A stretch of 64,000 nucleotides of DNA from Closterium sp. NIES-65 (GCA_948144175.1 CANXME010002127.1:62001-126000); one strand, 5' to 3'; counted from the first letter of the stretch, positions 53,201 through 64,000 are shown. Made by a program: numbers and translations. Notes: generated by a model from the sequence alone, not told the origin.

Positions 53201-55453
53201 CTGTAGGTCCTGGAGGCGGTCCTGCTGGGGGTGCTACTGGTGCTGCTGGAGGTACTAGAGCTGGAGGTGCTGCTGGTGCTGGTGCTGCCGCTGGGGGTAC
53301 TGAGCTAGGGGGTGCTCAGCCTGGGGGTGCTGAGCCTGGGAGTGATGAGCCTGGGGGTGCTGACTATGGGGGTGCTGAGCCTTGCGGTTCTCCGGGTGCC
53401 TCGTCTCGCCGAGAGCAACTCTTTCTACAAGAGTTGTGTGAGTGGTTTGCCCGGCGCTGGAGGCGAGCTGCTGGAGCTGGAGGTGCTGCGGGTACTAGAG
53501 GTTCTGCTGCTGCTGAGGGTGCTGGTGCCGCGGGTCCCGGAGGTGCTCGTACTAAGAGTACTGGAGCTGCTTGGCCTGCGGGTACTTCTGGAGTTGGAGC
53601 TGCTGCGGGTGTTGGCGCGGAGGCTACTGCTGTAGGTCCTGGAGGCGGTCCTGCTGGGGGTGCTACTGGTGCTGCTAAAGGTACTGGAGCTGGAGGTGCT
53701 GCTGGTGCTGGTGCTGCCGCTGGGGGTACAGGTGCTGTCCTTGCTGTGTCTAGAGTCGCCGCGCGGCCTCGGCCGTACTTCGTTCCGCTCCTTCAGCAGG
53801 TTCTTGGTCTCCCGCCTTCTACTGGTCCTCCTCCTCCCTTCGAGTGTCCACAGCCTGTCCCGTCACAGTTACAGTTACAGCCGGCCTCCCCACTGCCTGC
53901 TCCGTCTCCCTACACTGGTCCTACTGGAGGTCTTGCTGAGCATCGTGAGCCTGCGTCTCGCCCTGCGTCGCCTGTCCGTGCTGCTCGCACTAGTGGTCGC
54001 GGTTCGCGTCAGCGTCCTCCTCCTGTCCCTGGCACGCACCGGATGTCTCTGCGTCCGTCCACTTCTCCTGTGCATGCCCCTTTACCTTCTCCTCCTGAGT
54101 CTTCTCTTCCTGCTCTTGCCGACTCGGAGTCGGACTCTCTTCGTGCCGCCAGTCCTACTGTCACGCGTCTCCTTGCTACTGTTGTCACTGACCCTTCCTT
54201 TCAGTCCACTGCTGCGTCTGCCCTAGTTGCTGAGCTCGTCGACTTTGCTGCTTGCTGTCGCCTAGACTACGCCGCCAGTCTTGTTGCTGAGCCTGAGTCT
54301 GTCTGTCCTCCGTCCGTCGGGGGTGAGTGTGCCCTTGGCACGGACGTCCTTGAGGACAGGCAGGAGGAGTTCGAGTGTCTGGCTGCTGCTTCACCTCATC
54401 TCGTGTTCGTACTGCTTACCCCTAAGGGAGACCTGGATGCACTTGACATCCCGACTCCGCGCTCTTACGCGGAGGCGATAGAGGGTCCCTACTCCTCTCA
54501 GTGGCAGGCAGCTATGGACGCAGAGATGGCTTCTTGGAAATCCACAGGCACCTACGTTGACGAGGTTCCCCCACCTGGGGCGAACATCGTCAGTGGCATG
54601 TGGATTTTCAGGGTGAAGCGGCCGCCGGGTTCTCCGCCTGTCTTCAAGGCGCGTTACGTGGCTCGTGGCTTCAGTCAGCGGCAGGGAGTTGACTACTTTC
54701 AGACCTTCTCTCCCACCCCGAAGATGACCACTCTTTGGGTACTGCTGCACATAGCTGCTCACCGTGACTACGAGCTTCACTCTCTTGACTTCAGCACAGC
54801 TTTCCTGCAGGGCAGCCTGCACGAGGAGATCTGGCTGCGCCGCCCACCTGGCTTCACTGGGTCTTTTCCTCCTAGCACCCAGTGGAGCCTCCAGTGGCCA
54901 GTCTACGGTCTCCGCCAGGCACCGCGTGAGTGGCACAACACACTGAGGACTACACTTGCGGCTCTTGGGTTTGCTCCCTCTACTGCCGACCCGTCGCTGT
55001 TTCTACGCACCGACACTTCTTTGCCGCCGTTCTACATCCTCGTGTACGTCGACGACTTGGTCTTTGCCACAGCTGACACTGCTGGACTCGCCCACGTGAA
55101 GTCCGAGCTGCAGAAGAGACACACGTGCACATACCTGGGTGAACTGCGCAGCTACCTTGGCTTGTAGATCACCCGGGACAGAGCATGCCGCACCATTACC
55201 CTGACTCTGTCACACATGGTGCAGCAGGTCCTTGTATCAAGAGCAGAGACTGGAGCACAGAACGAAGCACATTGCTCTCCGCTACTTCCTTGCTCGTGAG
55301 CTGCAACAACGTGGTCAGCTGCGTCTTGCGTACGTGGCCTCTGAGGCCAACACTGCTGATATCTTCACCAAGGCGCTTGCGCCTTGTGATCATCAGCGCT
55401 TCTGTACTCAGCTGGGTCTTGTGCCTGCCTTGCCTCACTTGCTCACCTCTTGA
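50240..55453 (+). pseudogene. L Gag-PR-INT-RT-(RH) polyprotein remnant
   Basis: Starts at ATG 50240 with two QLREWY modules (near 50270 and 50385; the second is broken by TAG at 50405), followed by the CX13CX4HX4C motif (about 50455-50530). No copia Gag N-terminal domain. Protease LDSGAS near 50896, integrase from 51360, with TAC>TAG at 51638 and one base lost near 52026. The linker (52380-53750) carries three module copies and a 429-bp tandem duplication. RT has an intact YVDD near 55043, then CAG>TAG at 55165, then the deletion that removes the RNase H catalytic core. The C-terminus resumes at 55232 and ends at TGA 55451. Confidence 0.9.
52861..53718 (+). repeat. 429-bp tandem duplication in the L linker
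   Basis: Two adjacent 429-bp (143-codon) units, 52861-53289 and 53290-53718, differing at a handful of bases. A more diverged related unit lies just upstream. The length is a multiple of three, so the frame is kept. Confidence 0.93.
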
Positions 55454-55667
55454 CCTTGCTTGTACTGTTACATATATATATACACCTGCTCTTGTTTGTC
55501 TAGCCTTTTATATGTATATGTACTCCTGCATGTGAACTGGCCTTGTGGCCTTGACCTTGTGCTCGGAATGTGTGGTGACTTTGTGATCCACCCTGAGCTT
55601 GCTTTGCTTTACTTTGCTTGACTGGTCTTGTGATCCCTTGTACTCCCCCACTTTGCTTATGGGGGTG

Positions 55668-55796
55668 TGTCAGAACATTATAGCTTATGCTTTTGTGTAG
55701 GCTGTAGTGGGGTAGCCTATATGGGGTACAACCCCATTAGGGTTAGTACTTGTACCCAACTCTTTCATAGTGCATTCATCCTCGTTCATTTTCACA
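55668..55796 (+). repeat. 3' LTR of L
   Basis: TGTCAGAACATT...CATTTTCACA, preceded by the PPT hairpin (55643-55667). Confidence 0.94.
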
Positions 55797-55891
55797 GAAT
55801 GAACGGTGAGAAGACGGTACAAGCATAAGAAACAGAGTGAACAACGCGATTAAGGAAGCGGAAAGAGACAAACACAGCACACGTTATTAAA

Positions 55892-55905
55892 TGACGTGCA
55901 CGTCA
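55892..55905. promoter_or_regulatory. ACGT-core palindrome
   Basis: TGACGTGCACGTCA is a perfect dyad with two ACGT cores; a third (TGACGTGC) follows at 55912. It looks like a plant bZIP binding site, but no nearby gene start supports a role. Confidence 0.25.
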
Positions 55906-57511
55906 GCACATATGACGTGCTTAGGCTTCTAAACATGCCATAACAGCAAGATCTAACGAACTATATCATGGGCTGTTGACAACTAAAAGACAATCACATT
56001 CTTAGCTTAGTTTAGCCGAAAGATTACAGGAAATGCTGAAACCTAAACTAAGAGCTTAGAACCTAAGGACACGCGATTAAGACTAGGATACGAGATTACG
56101 GTTAGTCTAGCTTTTAACAACTAACTTACTTCTACTTAATAGCCTAGAGTTCTGACCTGTTAGTGGTAGGTAGGAGCAGCGTGACTAGAGGGTGTAAGTT
56201 GGGAAAAGCTTCAGCAGCGAGAGGAAAGGAGGAGAAAAAGAGCATTCAAACCCTAAAGTAGCGTCAAATTCGTCGCGCTTATTTCTTACGTTAGTCCTAG
56301 TCTAGCTTATAATCATCTAAGTTAGTCCTAGTTGATAGCTTAGAACGTTTCTCACCTTATCGTGGTACTAGATCGTGACTGGTGGGCGGGTGTCAACCAA
56401 GCTCCACCAGCGAGGGGACGTGAGAGAAGAAAAGGAGAAATTGAAACCCTTGGGCTGGTTCAATCGCGTCGCAATAATCGCTGTATAAAACATTGCGACA
56501 GTTGCACATCGCAGATGCCTTGGCGCACACGGTAGAAAATGGTTGAGCAATTGAGAGATTGCAGGTTCGAAGCATGTGAAAGTTATCGAACCTACAAACG
56601 GCTTTTGAACTCACAATGAAGATAATATTTCATAGGTTGTTAATAGCGAGTCTGTCGCAATCGTTGTAGGTTGTCCTGTTATCGGAAGGTGTAGGGTTCG
56701 ATACTTTGTGCAACCATTTTACAAACCCATACAGAACAAACAACATTAAAGTTACAAGCATCAAGTTGTGTATAAGTTCTAAACCAGATAAAATATGTGT
56801 TTTTGCAAAACAGCTTCGCAACCCTAAGACGATTTTGTCGCCTCTTGTTTTTTTTTTTTTTTTTTTTTCGGGCCCACCTACCGTTGCGGTTACCGCGCTA
56901 CCCCACGTGTTGACCTGCGCGCGCCTTGCCCTGCCTTGCCTTGTGACGTGCTGCGCTGCGTGCGCCGTCTTGCAGCCCTCACGCTGCCTGCTTCTGCCTT
57001 GCACGCTGCTCCCCCGCGCGCTGCCCTAGCTACGCGCGCGCCGCCTTCGCAGCTTGCGCGCCACCCCTGCAGGCCCGTAAGGCCCGTGCGCCGCCCCTGC
57101 AGGCCCGTAAGGCCAGCGCACCACCCCTGCAGGCCCGTAAGGCCCGCGCGCCGCCCCTGCAGGCCTGTAAGGCCAGCGCGCCACCCCTGCAGGCCCTCGC
57201 TGCCCGCGCGCTGCCTCTGCCCGACCGCGCGCCGCCCTCGCCGCCCGCGCGCAGCCTTCGCCTGCTCGCGCGCGGCCCTGCTGGCCCGCGCGCCGCCCTC
57301 GCCGCCCGCGCGCAGCCTTAGCCTGCTCGTGCGCGGCCCCTGCTGGCCAGCGCGCCACTTCTTGCAGCGCGCGCGCGGCCCCTGCCTGCACGCGCGCTGC
57401 CCCTGCCTGTGCGCGCGCTGCCCCTGCCTACGTCCGCGCTACCCGTGCCCGTCGGGTCGCCCGTGCGGGCTGCCCCAGCCTGCCGTGTTGCCTGTCCGCC
57501 CTGCTGGTTGC

Positions 57512-60500
57512 ATGACTTCTCTTCACGGCGGTGGTGGGAGCGGTGGCGGCGGTGGCATCCGCAGTGTTAGTCACTTTGGAGCTGTTCGGCTCGGAGTCTC
57601 TGGCGGCGGCCAGATGCAGCTGCATCGATATCCGAGCGAGACCCTTACGCCCCCGCAGCTTCGTGAGTGGTACGCTCGTAGGTGTGGTGGCAGTGGCGGT
57701 GCAGCTAGTCCGTTAGGAGCTTCTGGCGGTGGCCTGGTGCAGCTGTAGCGACAGCCGAGCGAGACCCTTTTGCCCCAGCAGCTTCGTGAGTGGTACGCTT
57801 GTCGGTTTGGTGGCGGCGGCAGTAGTGGCAGTCGCGGTGCAGCTAGTCAGTTGGGAGTTTCTGGCGGTGGTCAGACGCAGCTGCAGCAGCGTCCGAGCGA
57901 GACCCTTACGCGCCAGCAGCTTCGTGAGTGGTACGCTCAAAGTGGGGGGTTGAGGAGTCCTACACGCTGCCCATATGTCATTCGCGCAGGTGATCGGGCT
58001 GGTCAGACTTGCGGGACACTTTCTCACACACAGGGTCGCTGCTTTGCCCGTCTGAGTGACGACTAGCGTGCAGTGTTTGGCGATGAGGCCGAGCCCCCCC
58101 CCTGGCTAGAGCTGCTGCGCAACAAGGTCGATATCTTTGCTCTGACTGGTAATACTGAGGGTGACTGTTACCTGTGTTTGCCCCCTGACCCTGGTATAGT
58201 GGCTGCTGCTCTAAGTGCTGGTGAGTCTGCTCTCTCTGGTACTGCGCCTCCTGAGGCCTTGCACACTTTCACGCTTGACTCAGGTGCTTCCAGCTGCTTC
58301 TTTCGCGACAGTACCACAGTCACTCCCCTCCCTGCACCTCTCCCTGTCTCACTGGCTGACCCTTCTGGGGGCCTAGTGCTTGCTCGCTCCTCCACTGTGC
58401 TCCCATGTCCGGCGGTCCCGTCCGGTGAGCTGTCAGGTCTTCGCATCCTATCGTTCTCTACGAACCTGGTGAGCACCGCCATCCTTTAGGATCATTGGGT
58501 TGACACCTTTATTCCTGGAGGACAGCGTGTGGCGATCTGCACGTGCTCTCGGACTGGCCGCCACCTGGCCACGTTCACACGTAAGCCTAGGTCAAGTTTG
58601 TACACCCTCAACACCGTTTCGCGCTACGCCCATTTGTCTCCTCAAGTGTCTGTCAGAGTTTATATTTGTAACTGCCTGTAGCTGTAGTTAGTGTAGTTAT
58701 TACAAACTGTGTTAGGTGGTGCACCTTTGTTCACTTGCATATATGTGATTGCAAACCTATAGTGAACCACTCACTTTTCCCGAAACTCTCTCGACACCCT
58801 TGGCACAACCAACTCGATCTTCCTTGGCCTAGGCTACTAAGCCTAGGCCGAACTATTCTCCTAACTACCTATTGTGTTAATTTCACGACAGTGTCCGCGT
58901 CCGCTCAGGTAGCTACCCAGTGTGAGTGTCGCCGCCTATCGCACCAGACTCTCCTTTGGCACCACCGCCTTGGTAACCCCTCCTTGCCTTGCCTTCGTGA
59001 CATGCACTCTCGCTACCTGGTCTCTGGTCTTCCCAGGTCTCTACCCTCCCTCCCTACCTCGCCTGTGCCGCCCTCCATTCCTTGTGTCGAGGGGCGGCAG
59101 CGCGCCGCTCCTCACTCCTCCTCGTTCCCTCCCAGAGAGGCTCCACTGCAGACCCTCCACCTGGACGTGTGGGGCCTTGCCCGCGTCTAGGGGCTGGGCC
59201 GCGAGTGGTACTTCCTGCTGGTAGTCGACGACTATACGCGTTACACCATGATCTTCCTCTTGCAACGCAATGGGGACGTCCCTTCTGTTTTGATCCCCTG
59301 GATCCGCGCTGTTCGTCTCCAGCTCCGCGAGCGGTTTGAGTCGGACTTTCCTATCCTGTGTCTCCACTTTGACAGAGGTGGTGAGTTCACCTCCGACCTC
59401 TTGCGAGCCTTCTGTGAGGAGCACGGCATCCGCCAGCTTTTCACGCTTCCCACCTCTCCGCCGCAGAATTGGGTTGCTGAGCGCCGCATTGGCTTAGTCA
59501 TGGAGGTCGCTCGTACCTCCATGATCCATGCGGCTGCCCCCCATTTTCTGTGGTCGTTTGCGGTCCGGTACGCCACGCATCAGCTCAACCTCTGGCCCCG
59601 TGTCTCCGTGCCGGAGACTTCGCCCACACTACAATGGACGGGGGAGGTTGGCGATGCATCGCGATTCCAAGTCTGGGGTGCTCGTGCCTTTGTCCGCGAT
59701 ACCATTGCGGACAAGCTCTCCCATCACGCCTTTCCCTGTGTCTTCCTTGGCTTTCCCCTTGACGCGCCTGGCTGGCCGTTTTATGACCCCAACTCGCGCC
59801 GTGTCTTTGCGACTCAGGACATCAACTTTGACGACTCGGTCCCCTTTTACCGTCTCTTTCCCTACGGCATTGCCCCTCTCTACTGCGCAAGGTCCTCCCC
59901 AGGTAGCCCCCCTCCCCGCTCCAGGTCCTGCTCCTTCGCGTGTGTCTCAGGTAGACCCTCCTCCCTTGACTGAGCCGGTTGAGGTCACTGGTGACTCACG
60001 CCTTGCTGGGGGTTGTCCTGCTCGGGGTGCTGCTTCTGGGGGTGCTGAGCCTGGGGGTGCGGAGCCTGGGGGTGCTAGGCCTGAGCGTGCGGAGCCTGGA
60101 GGTGCTGAGCCTGAGCGTGAGGAGCCTGGGGGTGCTGATACTGCGGGTGCAGAGTCTGGGGGTGCTGCGCCTGGTGAGCATTCTCCTTGGAGTGGCCACC
60201 CGCAGCACTCTCATTGGCGTGTACCTCTCTCTCCACAGCAGCTGCGTGAGTGGTACGTTAGCCGTCAGGGTCGCGCTGTTGGAGCTGGGGGCCCTGCTGC
60301 GGGAGGTGTTGGCGTTGGAAGTGCTGGAGCTGGTGGCCCTGCTACTGGGGGCGCTTCTACTGGAGTTGCTGGAGCCGCTGGTCCCGGAGGTGCTCGTCCT
60401 GGAGGTACTGGAGCTGCTGGGGCTGGAGGTACTGCTAGACCTGGAGGTGCTGCTGTCGACACTGGGGGTGGAGACCCTGGGACTGGAAGTGCCGGTTCTG

Positions 60501-63045
60501 GGGGTGCTGCTGCTGGTGGCGAAGGTACTTCGGGTGCTGGCGCTAGAGGTACTGGAGCTGTTGGAGGTACTGGTACTGGAGGCGCTGAAGCTGGAGGTTC
60601 TGGAGCTGCTGGAGGTGCTGGCGCTGGAGGCGCTGGAGCTTGAGGTTCTGGAGCTGCTGGAGGTGCTGGTACTGGAGGTGCTGGCGCTAGAGGTTTTGGA
60701 GCAGCTGGAGGTGCTTGCGTTGGAGGCGCTCGAGCTGGAGGTTCTGGAGCTACTGGAGGTGCTGGAGCTACTGGTGCTGGTGGCACTGCATAGCCATGAC
60801 TGTTCTTCGCTCCGCCATCACCTTCGTCTTTGCCACCGCCTGACTACGAGCTTCGCCAAGATCTTAGCCTTCCGTCTTCTACTGGTCTTCGGTTACAGCC
60901 TGCCTCACCGCTGCCTGCTCCTTCTCCTAACACTAAGTAGACCGGAGGTCTTACTGAGCGTCGTGAGCCGGCGTCTCGTCCTGTCTCGCCTGTTTGCACT
61001 GTCCGCACGGGTCGTACTGGTCATCGTGTTCCTCGTGAGCGTCCGCCGGCTGTACCCGGCATGCACTTCATGGCCCTGCGTCCTTCCACTACTCCGCAGC
61101 GTGTTCCCCTGCCGTCCCTTCATGCGTCATCTTTGCCTGCCGTTTCGGACCCTGAGTCTGACAGCGTTCGTGCTGCTAGCCCTACTGTCACGCGTCTGCT
61201 TGCCAATGTTGTCACTGACCCTTCGTTTGAGTCCACTGCTGCGTCTGCCTTAGTCGGTGAGCTTGTTGACTTTGCTGCTGCCTGTCGTTTAGACTACACT
61301 GCTAGTCTTGTTGCTGCGTCTGAATCTGTCTGTCCTCCGTCCGTCGGGGGTAAGTGTGCTCTTGGCATGGACGTCCTTGAGGATAGGCAGAAGGACTTTG
61401 AGTATCTTGCAGCCGCTGCGCCTCATCTCGTGGCCATGCTACTTGCCCCTGAGGGAGACCCGGATGCACCAGACATCCTGACTCCGCGTTCTTACGCTGA
61501 GGCGATCGCGGGTCCCTACTCCTCTCAGTGGGAGACAGCCATGGACGCAGAGATTGCATCCTGGAATCCATGGGCACTTACGTCGATGAGGTTCCCCCTC
61601 CTAAGGCGAACATCGTTGATGGCATGTGGATTTTCAGGGTGAAGTGGCCGCCGGGCTCCCCGCCTGTCTTCAAGGCTTGTTACGTTGCACAAGGCTTCAG
61701 TCAGCGAGAGGGAGTTGACTTCTTCCATACCTTCTCCCCCACCCCGAAGATGACCACTCTTCGGGTGCTGCTGCACGTCGCCGCTCAGCGTGACTACGAG
61801 GCTCACTCTCTTGACTTCAGCACAACCTTCTTACAGGGCAGTCTGCACGAGGAGATCTGGCTGCGCCGCCCACCTGGCTTCACTGGGTCGTTCCCACCTG
61901 GTACCCAGTAGAGCCTCCGTCGACCAGTCTACGGTCTCCGCCAGGCGCCTCGTTAGTGGCATGACACACTGAGGACGACGCTTGCGACTCTTGGGTTCGC
62001 GCCTTCCTGTGCTGACCCGTCGCTGTTTCTGCGCACCGACACTTCGCTGCCGCCATTCTACATCCTCGTGTACGTCGACAACTTGGTCTTTCCCACTGCT
62101 GACACTGAAGCTCTTGCCCTGTTAAGTCGGAGCTGCAGAAGAGATACACGTGCATAGACCTGGGTGAGTTGCGCAGCTACCTTGGCTTGCATATCACCCG
62201 CGACAGAGCACGGCGCACCATCACACTAACTCAGTCACACATGGTGCAGGTCCTTCAGCACTTCGGCTTCACCTGGTCCTCGCCACACCCCACTTCTCTG
62301 GCTATAGGCCACTCGCTCTCAGTTCGACCTTCGGACGAGTCCGTAGAGCCGAGTGGTTCGTACCCAGAGCTAGTGGGCTGCCTCATGTACTTGATGACCT
62401 GCACTCGACCTGACCTTGCGTACCCTCTTTGCCTTTTGGCTCACTACGTGGCTCCTGGTCGGCACCGAAAGGTGCACATGGATGCTGCTAAGAGGGTACT
62501 GCGCTACTTGTGCAGTACATCGGGCATGGGGCTCGTGCTTGGAGGGCGGAGCCAAGTTGTCCTGAGTGGGCACTCAGACGCTTCTTGGGTCGACGACCTA
62601 GCTACGCAGCGGTCGTCACAGGGTTAGACGTTCAGCCTTGGCTCTGGTTCTGTTTCGTGGCGGTCTACAAGCTCGTCTTCTGTTCTCAGCTCCAGTTGTG
62701 AGGCTGAGATCTACGCCACAGCCATGGCTGCACAGGAGCTACGCTGGCTCACCTACCTGCTCACCGACTTGGGAGAGTGGCCTCGTTCTCCTCTAGTTTT
62801 GTACGTAGACAACAAGGCCGCCTTTGCCTTGTGTCAGGAGCACAGACTGGAAGCATAGAACGAAGCACATCGCTCTGCGTTACTTCCTTGCTCGAGAGTT
62901 GCAGCAGTGTGGTCAGCTTCATCTTGCTCATGTGGCCACTCAGGCCAACACTGCGGATATATTCACCAAGGCACTTCCGTCTGGTCATCATCAGCGCTTT
63001 TGTACTTTGTTAGGCCTTGTGCCTACGTTTCCTCACTTGCTCTAG
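57512..63045 (+). pseudogene. J Gag-PR-INT-RT-RH polyprotein remnant
   Basis: Starts at ATG 57512 with three QLREWY modules (near 57650, 57775, 57915) and the CX13CX4HX4C motif (about 57965-58040); no copia Gag N-terminal domain. Protease LDSGAS near 58277. The solo LTR at 58651 interrupts the region before the integrase zinc-binding domain; removing it restores the frame. Integrase 58930-59830, linker with a fourth module (about 60230), RT 61530-62260, RNase H to about 63045. Stops at 57746, 58064, 58487, 59188, 60641 and 61909, and frameshifts near 59880, 61568 and 62110. The RT motif is YVDN, not YVDD (AAC at 62080-62082), so it is catalytically dead. Confidence 0.9.
58651..58890 (+). repeat. 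solo LTR in J
   Basis: 240 bp, TGTCAGAGTTTA...TTCACGACA, perfect duplication GTGTC (58646-58650, 58891-58895). Same family as the internal LTR of TRIM-1 (28413-28671) and related to the LTR of G. Confidence 0.93.
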
Positions 63046-63060
63046 GCTCTGCTTGTATTG

Positions 63061-63105
63061 TGATATATATATATGTATATATGTATATATATATATACCT
63101 ACATG
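63061..63105. repeat. (TA)n-rich tract in J 3' UTR
   Basis: TATATATG-type repeats at the same position as in E3. Confidence 0.8.
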
Positions 63106-63291
63106 CTCGCTCTTGCTAGGTAGTGATCACTGTGCTGCTGTTGCATATATACCTCTGCATGTGAACTGGCGTTGTGGCCCTTTGCTTGTGCTCAGTGTGT
63201 ATGGTGACGTTGTGATCCACCCTGAGCTTTCTTTGCTTTTCTTGACTGGTCTTGTGAGCCCTTGCTCTCCCCCACTTTGCCTATGGGGGTG

Positions 63292-63424
63292 TGTCAAGCT
63301 ATATATGTGTTATATATATGTAGGCTGTAGTGGGGTAGCCAATATGGGGTATAGTTCCTTTAGGGTTTCATACTTGTACTCAGCTTTGTCCTTTTTTATT
63401 CATTCCTGCCTAGCCTTTTTGACA
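63292..63424 (+). repeat. 3' LTR of J
   Basis: 133 bp; preceded by the PPT hairpin (63266-63291). Confidence 0.86.
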
Positions 63425-64000
63425 AGGGGCGCAGTGCAGGCGGAAGTTCGGCACAGTTGGAACCTTTGCCTCCTGGAATAGCTCATGTAGCTAGAGGCCT
63501 TCGCGAACGGTTGCTGTTGCTGCGATGAATTCGGCTTCCGCCGATGATAGGGCAACCAACTCCTGCTTCTGTGAGTTTGAGGAGATGGGGTCACTAGGCT
63601 TGAGGCGAAACAGGAAACCGGCCCTGGACCGTCGATTGTTGTCGGCTTCCACGTAGCCGATAAGGTTGAAAGGTGCGGTGGGGACTGTGGAGTAGCAGAG
63701 TCCGACATTGGGCGTGGAAATGAAGAATCGCAAGGCACGCTGAAGATCTAGAAGATTCTCAGCCGTTGGTTTGCGTGAGTACTGAGCCAATCGGCTCGTG
63801 ATGTACGAGAGATCGGGCCTGCAGGTGACAGAGGCGAAGAGCAGGCATCCTAGCTGCTTCTGGTAAGTTTGGAGTCCAGCGGGGGATAGGGTTTTGTTGT
63901 CAGGTTTGTGATTCGGTCCCGGGGTGTGGTAAGGCATGGAGAGCGGCGCAGGCACAATGTTGAAGCGTTTGCCAAGTTTTTCTGCATACTTGGCTGCTGA
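63425..64000 (-). pseudogene. K: RT C-terminus and RNase H start
   Basis: Open on the - strand from beyond the window to 63491, with copia RT thumb and RNase H signatures: LSPAGLQTYQKQLGCLLFAS, CRPDLSYITSRLAQYS, GYVEADNNRRSRAGFLF and SSAEAEFIAA. The frame is lost just before the J insertion. It continues at 47769 on the far side of J. Divergent from the GC-rich family, so a separate copia lineage. Confidence 0.85.

Larger units (their letters stand above)
49106..55796 (+). mobile_element. L: copia element nested in J
   Basis: 6,691 bp; LTRs 49106-49234 and 55668-55796 (129 bp, about two differences); perfect duplication GAATG (49101-49105, 55797-55801). PBS TGGTTTCAGAGC at 49235, then a leader hairpin with 8-bp perfect arms (49300-49323), a Pro/Ala-coding leader repeat (49440-49800), polyprotein, PPT hairpin. 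It lost about 600 bp spanning most of RNase H (junction near 55235). Confidence 0.95.
47945..56823. other. AT-rich insert in the J leader, with L nested in it
   Basis: After removing L, about 2.2 kb of AT-rich DNA bounded by GGGTTGCGAAGC (47945) and its complement GCTTCGCAACCC (56812-56823). The composition contrasts sharply with the GC-rich leaders of the sister copias, and the poly-T that normally follows the PBS appears on both sides (47935-47943, 56850-56869). This suggests a separate insertion, perhaps a DNA transposon, but no target duplication was found. It contains a snap-back repeat (TTTTTTTCATCCT / AGGATGAAAAAAA, 47992-48026) and a pair of diverged direct repeats flanking L (48915-49045 and 55797-55900). 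No convincing gene; the 140-codon - strand frame at 48605-49027 looks like chance. Confidence 0.4.
47770..63424 (+). mobile_element. J: copia element hosting L and a solo LTR
   Basis: LTRs 47770-47904 and 63292-63424 share TGTCAA[AG]CTATATATG and most of their length. PBS TGGTTTCAAAG at 47905. Flanks AGGGT / AGGGG match 4 of 5. It is inserted in K RNase H (opposite strand). It contains an AT-rich insert of unclear origin (47945-56823), within it L (49106-55796), and a solo LTR at 58651-58890. A GC-rich leader (56870-57500, with a CCCCTGCAGGCC[CT]GTAAGG array at 57060-57200) precedes the polyprotein remnant. Confidence 0.87.

Overview
The window is eukaryotic nuclear DNA. It holds one well-supported multi-exon host gene with GT-AG introns, set in a dense, multiply nested bed of Ty1/copia LTR retrotransposons, short non-autonomous LTR elements (TRIM-like) and non-autonomous hAT-type DNA transposons. 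Primer-binding sites of the TGGTATCAGAGC type (initiator Met tRNA), Gag-PR-INT-RT-RH order and an organelle-style TruA gene point to the green lineage. A GC-rich streptophyte alga of the Closterium type is my best guess, from memory of similar copia-derived proteins; I could not check it.

Left part (1-16699): a decayed + strand copia tail (E1, 1-3859) abuts, tail to tail, a - strand copia head (E2, 3860-8963). A short unique stretch with one exon-like segment follows, then E3 (9340-16699), a full-length copia with 133-bp LTRs differing at two bases and a polyprotein with three nonsense codons.

Middle-left (16700-27001): low-repeat DNA with a coiled-coil remnant and a small Cys-rich secreted-type ORF, a (CCCT)n tract, and a decayed copia of another lineage (19858-21382). 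After these come a TRIM (N, 21559-22494, TSD CATCT), a hAT element (22635-23335, 8-bp TSD CTGTTAAC) and a five-exon tRNA pseudouridine synthase gene on the - strand (23557-26612). Introns 1, 3 and 4 of that gene carry minisatellites.

Middle-right (27002-47242): a - strand copia (D, LTRs at 27002 and 42616) is split by a young + strand copia (E7, 29865-37402, TSD GTGAC), by a hAT-like insert (27457-29343) that itself hosts a TRIM (27528-28906, identical LTRs, TSD ACCCT), and by a solo LTR of that TRIM (29443-29583, TSD CAGTC). Next is a - strand non-autonomous LTR element (G, 42907-47242, TSD TCTAA), split by a hAT (42985-43915, TSD GGTAAGTT) and by a second LTR element (F, 43934-45839) carrying its own hAT-like insert (44850-45402).

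Right part (47243-64000): the oldest layer is a - strand copia of a different lineage (K). It is split by J (47770-63424, + strand), which contains L (49106-55796, + strand, TSD GAATG) and a solo LTR (58651-58890, TSD GTGTC).

No retroelement here has an intact polyprotein, so all look non-autonomous now. D, J and L lack the usual copia Gag N-terminal domain and instead have two or three copies of a QLREWY module before an unusual zinc-binding motif; the same module recurs in the linker between integrase and reverse transcriptase. Autonomous and non-autonomous elements share leader hairpins, a 3' UTR block and a hairpin around the polypurine tract, which suggests cross-mobilisation. The most interesting host observation is an intron 4 minisatellite in the TruA gene made of repeated copies of the gene's own splice donor in a 15-bp unit that stays open in frame.
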